Positions 11,728 through 21,362 of a DNA stretch of 64,000 nt are shown here, one piece after another. Each line of letters begins with the position of its first letter. The first letter of the stretch is position 1. Made by a program: the position numbers and the translations under genes. This stretch comes from Triangularia verruculosa (Eukaryota; Ascomycota; Sordariomycetes; Sordariales; Podosporaceae), in contig MU863940.1 in NCBI GenBank assembly GCA_033296885.1, forward strand, positions 1 through 64,000, written 5' to 3'. The notes beneath the pieces are model-generated. The model worked only from the letters and a program-made list of their open reading frames with translations, was not told where the DNA came from and searched no databases.

Positions 11728-14040
11728 CTAATTCCTTCCTAGATCCCTCCTAACCCTCCAAACCTTCGCCCCAGCCCCCCTATTCTGACTGCCGTGAAGC
11801 CTCTGAATCCACGGCACCTCCTCCTCGGGCCGATCATCCTCACCATCGCTGTCACCATCTTCCTTTCCCTCTTTGTAATCCTTCAGATACAGATCCTCCG
11901 TATAGCTCCAAGAGGGTGTATCAAACTTGCCCATGACCAAGACCAAGTCCTTGCCCCCTTCACCTATCTGCCCAACAATATCCTGCATTTTGACCGGCGT
12001 GAGCAGCTGCAACTCACCCCTCCTGTCATCGACACCCCTGACCAGCACCAGGCCAATCAGCTTTGAGTACTTCGGATCAAGGGTCTTACCCATGGGGTTG
12101 TTGATGAGCGGTATCTTCTCTTTCCCGGCTTCTATTGTTTCCTCAAGACCTCGGAAGGCAGCTTCATTGTCTATTTTGACGAGAGCGAGGATCATGCCGT
12201 TGATTGCCTCGGCGAGAATGTCGGGGATAGGTTGGTAATCGTAGCAGAGGATGCCCCTGAACCCCTTATCCGGATTGGCATATCTTACCCTCCAAGGGCG
12301 CATGTGGGATAGTGGTATAGGGTTCCATGTTGGGTAGGGAGCGAGAGGTTGATTTAGATGGAAGTAAGACAGGGCCTGCATTGTGCGTAGTGAAAGCGGG
12401 ATGCGAGACGGCGAGATGATCTCGGTAGTGTTCTGAGAGGGGAGGGTTGACAATGTTGTAGTGGGAGTAGATTTCGCGATGGTGGCAGGCGAGATGGATG
12501 ATATAGCTGATTGCAAGCCGGATACTGTCTCCCCGGGCCCTTCAGTAGACATGTACAGCACCTCGGTTGGTTGAATGGCTTTGATGAGATCTGACAAGAT
12601 GTCGAGACCTAGGCCTTGAATCCAGCCTGGGGTGTTGACTACTAGCGGGGGTTGTTTATCTTGGGGATGGCGGGCTTGATATGTGGTGAAGAGATCAAGG
12701 GCGCATTCGATAAAGTGCTCTGGGTCGAGAGCCGGAGTGACGGCTGCGATGGCGTGTGAGCGAACTATTGACTGGTCTGGTTCAAGAACCGGGTGGCAGA
12801 ATGGGGGCTGGAGGTTAGGTGCAGTGAGCTTGACCAGGGAGATAACACCAGGAGGGCCGAACTCCGGTTGCCCTGGGTCGATATCGAGGACGTAGATGGG
12901 AGACCATGGGGCGTTCTTGTTGCCGGCTCGGTCAGTTATGAGGCGGTTTGCAAGCAGCTTTCCAAATGTCGACTTGCCGGATGACTTTGGGCCGCAGAGA
13001 AAGTAGGCGGGAAAGGCGCCAGTGCTTTTTCGTTTGGCGGTAATGAGGGCTGCAAGTTTCTTGTTCCATTCTGGCGGAGAGACTAGCTCTTGTAGGGCGA
13101 CCTTCTTAGAGACATCTTCCGAGGTGAATAGCTGTTCTTGAGGTTAGCTATGGCATATTGACATTCTTTGAAGAGGAGCGCGGAACAAACAATTTGAAAA
13201 GTGGACTCTTTCTTGGACGGCACTCCTTGGGTGGGGGTCTCGTTCCAGAGCTTGCCAAAAGCAGGATTTAGTCTTGCCAATTGACGCAGTCCCTCGGCAG
13301 CGGGATGGGGGTGTAGCTCAACCATCGTGTCTTCAGAAGTACGAAGGACAGGAAGGGCATGGCAGTGTGGAGCATGAATCCATTGCGTTGGATCTAGCGG
13401 CGTCAGTTGAGCACCGGCGATGCTGGCCTCACCTTGCTGGACCTTGACGCCATAACTCCCCAGGATTACCAAACGCTCTCCATCAGATGTTCGCAGCATT
13501 ACAGAGCCGTCTGGCTTCTGCTGATAGTTCTTCTTGTGTGGCTTCAGAGACGAGTATTGGGGCTGTCTTTCTCTGATCACAGGAGGTATGGGTGTTCCAA
13601 GGCTGCTGTATTGTCAGCAATCAACCATGTGATAGTTGAAGCATATACGTACACTGGTGATAAAATAGGTGTTGGTGGTATCGAATCACCCCTTTCAAGG
13701 TTGAGATTGGGCGTTGGGTCTTCATTGACAGGTGTCTGAACTTGATTCCGGTCTGTCCCACGCTTGGTCCGCCGTGAAGGTATTGGTCTTGCGGGCGTGG
13801 AATCTTCCTTGACAGGTGTTGGAGTCTCAGTGACAGGCGTCGACTCCGTTGTCGTGGCTGCTGATGCCCCCCATAGCTGTTGGCGAGCAGCGAAAGCACT
13901 CAGAACTGGGTCAGAATTAGCCTATGTAGTCTATGGCTTCTGTGTATAATGATCTCCATACCGGGTGTGGCAGGGGATGCAGGGGCTTTGGGAGGAATGT
14001 CAACGCCCTCGAGCTTCCTTCTTTTGTTGTTGGCTGCCAT
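11728..14040 (-). CDS. GRC3: Polynucleotide 5'-hydroxyl-kinase Grc3 (NOL9 family)
   Basis: Phosphorylates 5'-OH RNA ends. With Las1 it processes ITS2 of the pre-rRNA, and in yeast it also contributes to RNA polymerase I termination. Four exons on the minus strand (14040-13962, 13905-13653, 13605-13191, 13131-11728) with introns of 56, 47 and 59 bp give 716 aa. The N-terminus begins MAANNKRRKLEG, a basic nucleolar-type start, followed by a Thr/Pro-rich region in exon 2. The Clp1/Grc3 kinase core starts in exon 4: Walker A GPKSSGKST at residues 296-304, then VLDIDPGQPEFGPPG (Walker B-like) and LVVNTPGWIQGLG. The C-terminal domain continues to WRVRRDLGRN. It is not Clp1, because of the N-terminal extension and the Grc3-type TPGWIQGLG. 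Divergent from RPA34. Confidence 0.93.
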
Positions 14041-14590
14041 TGTCTCTCTGTCACTGCGTGGTTGGGTATGGTGGGGCTAAAGTTGAAGGTTTATGATTGT
14101 TATTGGGGGGCCTGAAATTGGTCGGCCATGAGCATGTAGCTTGAAATATCTTCGAGGCTTTTGATACTGCCACGGTGTTCCTGCCCTCTGTAGCCCTCAG
14201 AAATTGTCATATTAGATCTTTACGGGCTTGATAGAATTTTTACAGAATTCTCCGTCTTCGAGACTTTAAAGAGCTGTCGTCGTCGGCTTCAAAAATCTAA
14301 CAAGACCATCGTTTGCCCTTTTGGCGCAAAGTAAACTTTCAGCCAATCAGCGCGGCCAATCAGGCACTGCCCCACCTCCCCACAACCCGTCGCGCTTTTT
14401 CTGCAGGGATCAGCAACTTTTCGCTTTTCCTAAAGCGCATCGTGAATTTTTGGAGCGACTTGACAGCTTCCAAAACACAAACCGAACAACCACTCCCTCA
14501 ACTCGAATCGCGCAATCTATTGCTCAGCTATACCCTCTGCTACTTTCTACTGCCTACCCTTCACTTCACTGAAACCACCACATATTCGCA
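14041..14590. promoter_or_regulatory. Shared divergent promoter, GRC3 / RPA34
   Basis: The 550 bp between the two ATGs must serve both genes. Both products act on ribosomal RNA synthesis or maturation. Two copies of GAATTTTT (near 14234 and 14444), the second next to GCGCATCG, loosely recall the yeast RRPE/PAC pair, but neither is an exact match. Confidence 0.55.
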
Positions 14591-16827
14591 ATGGCGGGGC
14601 CCAAAGCGCCCATTGCTACTCTTAGCCAGCATGCCACCACCGCTGCTGGCCTGGTCCGCGGTGCCTTTGGCAGGAACTCGCAGGCCAAGCCCATCAAGAA
14701 GGACGAGTCCGAGAGCGAGAGCGAGAGTGACAGTGACAGCGACTCCACTTCCACCTCCACCGACGACGAGGCTGAAGACGACAATGACGACTGGGCCGCC
14801 AAGTTGAAATCGAAGAAGGCGGAGGCTGCTAAGCCTGCCACCAACGGCACCAAAACCGCTGCCGAGACGAAGCCCAAGGGTTCCCAAGAGAGCAAGGCGA
14901 AGGAGGATGCCTCAGATTCCAGCTCCAGTGAGAGCGAATCCGACAGCGATGACAGCGATGACAGCGACGTCGAAATGGAGGACGCTCCTGCCAAAACCAC
15001 CAAAAAGGCCGCTCCTGCCTCCGAGTCCGAATCCAGCGAGTCGGAAGAGTCGAGTGATGAGGAGGATGCTCCTTCCACCAAGGGCAAGGTCAATGGTGCT
15101 AAGGTCAACGGCAAGGCCAAAGCTGCCGAGTCGGAGAGCGAATCCGACTCTGAATCTGAATCCGACTCTGAGAGTGAGAGTGGGGCTGAGAAGCCAGCTC
15201 CCAAGGCCAAACCTGCCCCAGCTGCCAAACCATCGACAGTCAAGGCTCCAGCTGCTTCCAAGAGAAACGCAAAGAGCAAGGAAACTGTCAGTGATTCCGA
15301 GTCCGACTCTGAGTCGGAGACCGAGAACGCTATGGCTGTCGACAAAGCCACCAACGAGAAAACATCGTGAGTATCTCTCTCTAGCTTGCGGCAAAATCAT
15401 TCTAACATGGATTTAGTCGCCCTGATGAGCTCATCGAGCAGCGCTTTGATCTACGAAAGGTCGACGACGATATCGACGCCGCGACTGTTGCCAAGATCTT
15501 GAGGAATGCAAAGGCTGAGGGCAAGCAGCTCTGGTGCTTCACCACTCCCAAGTCGATCAGTATCGACGTCATCAAGAAGTACAAGATCTCTACGGACAAG
15601 CTCAACTCTGGCCAGCCACTCTTCACCCACGAGGGCGTGGACTACAGCGGCGAACTCGAGCAGCTAAGCCACTCGGTTAAGATCCTGATTCCCGGCAAGG
15701 ATGGCAAGAAATATGAGAGTGGTGAGTTTGCAACTTTTTTTATTCTTTAGGGGTACCAGAACTGTTGCTAACGGTTCCTAGCCGATCAACCCATTGGTCA
15801 TTTCCTCCACATCAAGCGCAAAACTCACTTTGGCCAGGAGACCGTTATGCCCGCTCCCCCTCCGCCGGCTAGACCCCAGCCTAAGGGGTTGAAGGTCCGC
15901 TACACACCGTTTGGTGCCGCCAACGATGGCCCTACCGTTATGGGCGATGAGTCAGAGCACGACGACGTTGAGATGACCGAGGCCGCCCCCGCTGCCGCTG
16001 GAAAGGTGGCCGCTAAGAAGCGCAAGCTTGGTGGAGAGGAGACTGCTGCCACGCCCAACAAGAAGGCAAAGAAGGCCCGTGTCGGTGCCGCCAGCACCCC
16101 AGCAGTCAGTGCCCCTGTTGTTAAGCCCATCAAGGAGACCCCTATTGCTCCTCCCCCCATCCCCGGGCTCAATGTGGCCGCCACCCCCGTCGCCTCGTCC
16201 GGCAAAAAGTCTGCGGGTAAGGACAGCAAGGCTAAAAAGACAACAAGTAAGGTGACGCCCATCCCACCTCCTGTTCCCACCGGAAAGAGCGCCTAGGTGG
16301 TTGACTCTTCACCTCCGAGAGCCGTTGTCAAGCCCGAGCCCGATGAGTACCAGTCCATGTCGGACCGCAAGAAGCGCGAGGCTTCTCTGCCGCCCATTGC
16401 CATCAACACTGTCACAAATGCCGTTGTGGCGCGCAGTCCTGCTGTTAAGAGCGTGTCGCTCACTCCGGTGCATGTTCCCGGCAAGGCGACCCCCTATCCC
16501 AGGGCTGTTGATTCGCCTTCTCGCTCTGGTGGCCGCAGCCGTGCGATGTCTATGCCTCCTTCTTCCTCGCCCTTGAAGAATATGGTCAGGAAGGAGCCTT
16601 TTGACGTTATCCCTTCTTCTCCGGTCAAGAGCATCCTCAAGAAGCTGGATACTCCGATCAAGGATAAGACGGCCAAGGTTCTCTTTGCCAATGACAAGCT
16701 CCCTCTGGTTTCGCCTTCTTCCAAGTCCCCGCTCAAGAAGAAGCAGAAGAAGGAGAAGAAGGCGGAGAAGAAGAAGAACAAGGGCAAGAATAAGAAGGGA
16801 TTTCAGAAGGCGCGTTTTGATATTTGA
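14591..16827 (+). CDS. RPA34: RNA polymerase I subunit RPA34 (A34.5), with in-frame TAG
   Basis: Subunit of the A49/A34.5 heterodimer, which resembles TFIIF and supports Pol I elongation in the nucleolus. Secure exons are 14591-15366, 15417-15721 and 15782 onward (introns 50 and 60 bp, both with clear CTAAC branches). The A34 domain lies in exons 2-3: QLWCFTTPKSISIDVIKKY, then GVDYSGELEQLSHSVKILIPG and GHFLHIKRKTHF. Exon 1 is an unusually long Ser/Glu/Asp-rich acidic region (about residues 35-255), unlike compact yeast Rpa34. A TAG at 16294-16296 would end the protein at 531 aa, yet the same frame runs on for 176 codons to 16827. That stretch holds a lysine-rich tail (KKKQKKEKKAEKKKNKGK) like the one ending yeast Rpa34. 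A 75-bp intron 16247-16321 (GTAAGG...GAG) would remove the stop and keep frame (683 aa). I annotate the long form; the end is uncertain. Confidence 0.82.
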
Positions 16828-17245
16828 GTGGTTTTTGGGTGAGTGGGCTCTGGGTCTTTGCAAACATGCGAGTGTCATTGCGGGGCCGTCAACATGGGAG
16901 CGTTGATTTTTTTATTTCGTTGATTTTTCATATCGGGCACACCTAAAAGCATTTTTTTTCTTTCTCTCAATCATAACTGGGGGGGTATAAGGGTTTGGTG
17001 GTGGCGTTGAGATACCTTTTTTTTTTCTCTCTCCTTTTTTACCAGTATGGGTGGCCTAGGTTTTTTGTTCGCTTTTGTTTTTGTTTTTGTGGTCTTGAGG
17101 TTATGCATATAATATGACAACATGGACATGTGTGTGTGTTTTGTATGTAAGAATAGGGAGAAAGGGGGGGAAGGTTGATGAAGAGACGAGGGAGGAAGAT
17201 GCCTGAGTTCTCGGAGACCATTGATGCGCGAGAGCTGAATAAGGT

Positions 17246-17265
17246 GGGGGGGGGGGGGGGGGGGG
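17246..17265. repeat. Poly-G homopolymer
   Basis: A run of 20 G immediately left of a degraded copy of the sequence that reappears after the N gap. It probably marks the point where read quality collapsed. Confidence 0.85.
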
Positions 17266-17273
17266 CAAAAAAT

Positions 17274-17360
17274 GAGTTCATAGAAACCTAGGACTAAAAA
17301 GATTAAATTTTTCAAATATTGGCTTTCGAAGATTTTAAATTGTGTGTTTTATTTACATAT
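17274..17360 (+). repeat. Degraded left copy of gap-flanking duplicate
   Basis: Starts GAGTTCATAG and can be aligned base for base, without an obvious shift, to about 17469-17555. Differences are scattered, and mostly G in the right copy is A or T in the left. It probably represents the same genomic sequence read badly. Confidence 0.7.
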
Positions 17361-17366
17361 GTGCCA

Positions 17367-17376
17367 NNNNNNNNNN
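17367..17376. other. Assembly gap (10 N)
   Basis: Ten N, followed by CGGG and an interrupted poly-C tract to 17461. Confidence 0.98.
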
Positions 17377-17380
17377 CGGG

Positions 17381-17403
17381 CCCCCCCCCCCCGCCCCCCC
17401 CCG

Positions 17404-17461
<58 letters not shown>
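17381..17461. repeat. Poly-C tract right of the gap
   Basis: About 80 C with two interrupting G. Length and interruptions are unreliable. Confidence 0.85.
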
Positions 17462-17464
<3 letters not shown>

Positions 17465-17468
17465 CAGT

Positions 17469-17555
17469 GAGTTCATAGATAGCTAGGACTAGACAGATGA
17501 ATTTTTGCACAGATGGGATTGCGAAGATGTTAAAGTGTGTGTTTGATGAAGAGAG
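17469..17555 (+). repeat. Right copy of gap-flanking duplicate
   Basis: The cleaner version of the sequence at 17274-17360, in the same orientation and also directly after a homopolymer run. Confidence 0.7.
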
Positions 17556-19717
17556 TTGCCTACCTAAGTGAAATGTGCAACGGTGTTGGAAGTGGTGGGG
17601 TAAAGGGGTGGTGAAAGATGGATTACGTGCCTTGAGTGAGAAGACTGCGACGGATAGGGGTATTGTTGTTGGAAACGGGTTTACTTTGGGGATTGTTGGT
17701 TTGAGGATAGGTACCTGGTTTGTTTGTTTGCTGGGGATACGGCGAAATGGATAAGGCTGTGTGAGGTTTGGGGCTGAGCTAGGTTAGGTACCTATGTGAG
17801 CTTGTGTTTCGCTGTCTGAGGTATGTCCAGGTGGTGTAGTGGATGAAATGGTCGGTTACAGCTTTGTGATGTGTACTTTTTGTGGCAGTAGGTTGGAAAA
17901 TCTGGAAGACGGGGGGCTGGGAGAGAGGTTTTTGGTTTGGGTTTCGAGTTCGAGGTTAGACACTTTTCTCTCTTTTTTAAGGTACTTTTTGTGTGGAAGG
18001 GCGTGATGTAATTTGGGTGGCGTTTGGATTTGTGGTGTGGTGGTGGCGGAGGGCTATTATCTTGTCTCTGGGCTGCGAGAGTGTGGTTATGTGACTTCTA
18101 TTCTCTGTGGGTGATTCCATTCAGAAAAATTCGTCGGCCTTCACTGGTACATGAACTGTAGTTCGTTCCCTTACTCTCGTGAAACCCCGAGTTTGTTGGC
18201 AGCTTTTCGCTTACGACCTAAACTGAAGTGGTGGTGGTGTTCCAATGTGGTGTCACACACCATCGCTTCCAATATATCCGAACTTACTCAACCCACTCAC
18301 ATCCCTCACTTTCAGCATCTCATTCAATCATCTATCGTATATCAAGCTGAAACACCCTTTCTTACCTACCGCCTCCAAGTCGCTCCCATCGCATACAAAA
18401 TCCCGCTCGCTAAGGTAGGTACCCGACCCCGACTCCGAACAGTCACATTCTCCGAACCCTTGCATCGTGAGATCTCACAATCCCAAACTTTCCGTTCCCG
18501 ATCCTTGTTCTTCCCACGTTTTTTTATAAAGCCCAACTCCCCGTTCCCATCTCCCCCGCCGTGGAAAAATTTCCCCTTTTTTACTATCGATTGCTTGGGA
18601 AATGCGGTGAATAAAACCGAGCATAAGATAAGCGAAATCTGCAACTGATGTCAGCCCCCTTCAGCCCTATGGGTATATCCCCCATGAGAGAGACATCACA
18701 AGGCTGCGAGGCTGAAACTACCAACGCCACCGAACCACCCGATATTAAACGCCCAAAGCCTCGTGGCCGCCGAACGAGGTCTCGAGCACATTCTTTTTAC
18801 CGATGGCGTCCCGAGAATGTGAGAGATATTTGACGACATATCCTCTCCTTTTTCAACTCTCTCTTTCCATTCACTCAGGCAGTGAGATATGTGAGGGGAA
18901 AAGTGTCAGTTATTTGACTCAAGTTTTATTCTTTCTTCCTTGAACTTATTCGTTAAATCGATTTCATACTATGATACAAGAACCACCGCCTTCAAACCTC
19001 AAACCCTTCCTCCCAATGTCCGCCTCGAAGACGGCGGCCCAAACCACCACCATCTAGGTATCGTCCTCCTCCTCCTTTCCTTCCACTATGCAAAAATCCC
19101 CCACCCTCCCATATCCATTATATGCAACCTTTCCCACTCCCCCTCTCCCTCCTCCCAATTCATCCAAAAGGAAAGAAAAAAGCCATTATCATTAAAATCA
19201 AAATTCATATATCCCTCTTCCCCCCAACCCCTCATTAATCAGGATATATCCAACCTCTTACCATCTCCCCTCTTCCCACCTCCTTTCCAATCCCGGTATC
19301 AACAGAAACGACTGTATCCTCACCCCTCCTCACCCCCAATGTCAAAGTCTACCATCATCTCTGACCTGACTCCTCCCTTCTAGTATATATATATATATAA
19401 GCGAGCGAACGATAGGGGGTATACCAAAGCAAAAAAACCATGCCATGCTGCTCCCTAGCTTATGCAAAAAATAATGCCGAATGCCGAACGTGCGTGTGTA
19501 GCGATTGATACAGAATAGCGACCGTACCCCCCCGGACCGAAAGGAAAAAGTGGGAATTATATAAAACCGATTAATTGATCCGAAAAGAAACCAAAAAACC
19601 TTCCCCCCCAACGCAAGTGGTGACGAGAAGAAAAAAAGGAAAGAGGATGTTTATTAGGTTCTCTCGCGTTTTGAACAATTTTGTTTTTTCGTGGTAAAGT
19701 TTTTGTTCAGCAGCAGA

Positions 19718-21232
19718 TCACCTCACATACAACTCCCTCTGCTCCTCTTCTCCCACCGCCACCAACCCCCTCGGGCTCGTCGTCCTGACCTTACTCCACA
19801 GATCCCCGTGGTGGTGGTCGTCATTCGGTGTTGTCGGGCTGAGGATATTGGGGGAAGAGCTGCTGCTTCCGCACAGGGTGTCCCCTCTGCTCATCGAGTC
19901 GAAGCTTGACGAGCTCCCAAGAGTCCACTCGTCGCTACCTCTCCGCTGGAGAAGACCGAGGCCCATACCGCCGTACTCCTCATCCAAACCGCCGGACCTC
20001 ACCCGGTCGCCAAACTCGACATACTCGTACTCCCACCTGGTCGTCTTATCCAGCTGCGGCCTCGGCAGCCACCTCGTTCTCGCAATGTAGTACGTCACCG
20101 CGGCGATGATTCCTCCTCCGACAAGGTCGATGGCGTAGTGGTGGTTGAGATACATGGTGGACCACGCGATCCAAACGACATAGCCAATGATGTACGCTCT
20201 AAATCTCGGGAAGCAATACTGCAGAAACAGGGCCTCCAGCACGGCGTCACCACCGTGGAGTGACGGGAATGCGCCAAAGGGCACGGGGGCTGTGGTGAAG
20301 CTGGTGGTATACATGTCGATACCGAACAATTCATCAATTCTTCGCAATCCGGCGGGCGATCCCTCCATGCCGTAGTGCGCCGGTTCGAGGCCGTGCTGAG
20401 TCTCGTACCAGGGGGGTGTGCACGGGAAGAGAATCTGGATTGTGACGCCGAGGATGGACATGTAGCCAAAGGCTCTGGCCCAGACCGGTGTCGATCCCGG
20501 TGCGGCGAACAAGAAGAGCATCACGCTGGTGAGGAGCGGCAAGACGAAGTGACCGAGGCCGTAGGGGATCCAGGCGATGATGTCGAGGACCGTATAGGTG
20601 TGGGCCGAGAGGATGTTGCTCAGGTTGGCGCCGTAGAGAACATTCTCGAGGGCCGGGAGCACCTTGACCCAGATGTGGGGGCGGTATTCAGGGGCAATAA
20701 ACCTTTTTTTCTGGTTAATATTACGATGTCAAGCTGCGGCGATTTTTGGGGGGCTAACATACCTGCTCGCGAAGAAATAAAACAGATACACCCAGATCGG
20801 GAGCGACGGCAGGAAAAACTGTCTCGTCGCTGGCATCAGGAGGAGAAGGGCCAATGCGCCCATCGCCGCTGATTTTAAGAAGGGTGCTGACGGTGTGATC
20901 AGCAGGCAAAACGCCAGGCAGCCGAAAGTCACGACGTGCTGCAGGTCCCATAGTGTCCATCTTCTGTTGCGCAACTCCTTGAGAGAGGGGAGGATGGCGA
21001 AAGAGGTCTGAAGTTTCGTTACATCGTGGCTGGCGGACTCGTCCTTTGATTTTACCCTTTGCAACCGCAACGACGGCTTCACTTTCTTGAATTTGGCTGG
21101 GATTGGGTTTTTTAGGTTGGCGGCAAGGTTGTAGAGAGGTAATAGTGGATTTGGCGAAGTGGCCTTGGACAAATGTGGTGGTGAAGAAGGTGCCGATGCC
21201 GTTAACGGCAGGACGGGGGAGAAGTCTGGCAT
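19718..21232 (-). CDS. AUR1: Inositol phosphorylceramide synthase, catalytic subunit Aur1
   Basis: Transfers phosphoinositol from phosphatidylinositol to phytoceramide in the Golgi, the committed and fungus-specific step to complex sphingolipids; it is the target of aureobasidin A. Two exons on the minus strand (21232-20763 and 20702-19718, 60-bp intron with acceptor directly after seven A) give 484 aa. About eight hydrophobic spans follow the soluble N-terminus. The PAP2-type active site is split as expected: FPSLHGGDA with His306, and NHHYAIDLVGG with His345 and Asp349. The ETQHGLEPAHYGMEG luminal loop and VLPALENVLYGANLS are also Aur1-typical. The C-terminal tail from about residue 390 is disordered and Ser-rich. 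Plain PAP2 phosphatases lack the ALENVLYGANLS segment. Confidence 0.93.
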
Positions 21233-21340
21233 GGCTGCGTCTGGAAATTGGTGCTTCGAATGCTTCTTTCTGAATTATCTCGTTACTGAAGATATGCGCC
21301 GGAATCGTTACAATAGTCGTCCGGAGGGAGAAGGTCAAGG

Positions 21341-21362
21341 TGAGAGAGAGAGAGAGAGAGAG
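21341..21362. repeat. (GA)n dinucleotide tract
   Basis: About eleven GA units, upstream of the AUR1 start. On the AUR1 strand it is a CT tract, typical of pyrimidine-rich fungal promoter or leader sequence. Confidence 0.85.

Larger units (their letters stand above)
16828..19717. other. 2.9-kb gene-poor region containing an assembly gap
   Basis: No supportable coding region. It starts with the RPA34 3' UTR and ends with the AUR1 3' UTR. In between are a poly-G run, a 10-N gap, a long poly-C run and a duplicated flank. At about 18240-18430 a pyrimidine-rich, CA/CT-rich leader-like stretch runs into a GTAGGTACC donor-like site, as in a 5' UTR of a plus-strand transcript, but no convincing reading frame follows. 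A (TA)n run is at about 19384-19398. Confidence 0.6.

Noticed and set aside
14700..15330. Repeated Ser/Glu codon blocks as a DNA repeat or CRISPR-like array
   Set aside because: The repeats are irregular, in frame and part of an acidic protein region. There are no spacer-repeat units and the host is a fungus.
14566..15400. Long antisense frames over the RPA34 acidic exon
   Set aside because: Ser/Leu-rich shadows of the repeated Ser/Glu/Asp codons. No domain.
16294..16302. Consensus stop-codon readthrough context at the RPA34 TAG
   Set aside because: The bases after TAG are GTGGTT, not the CTA or CAR-YYA contexts known to promote readthrough. Readthrough is kept only as one option.
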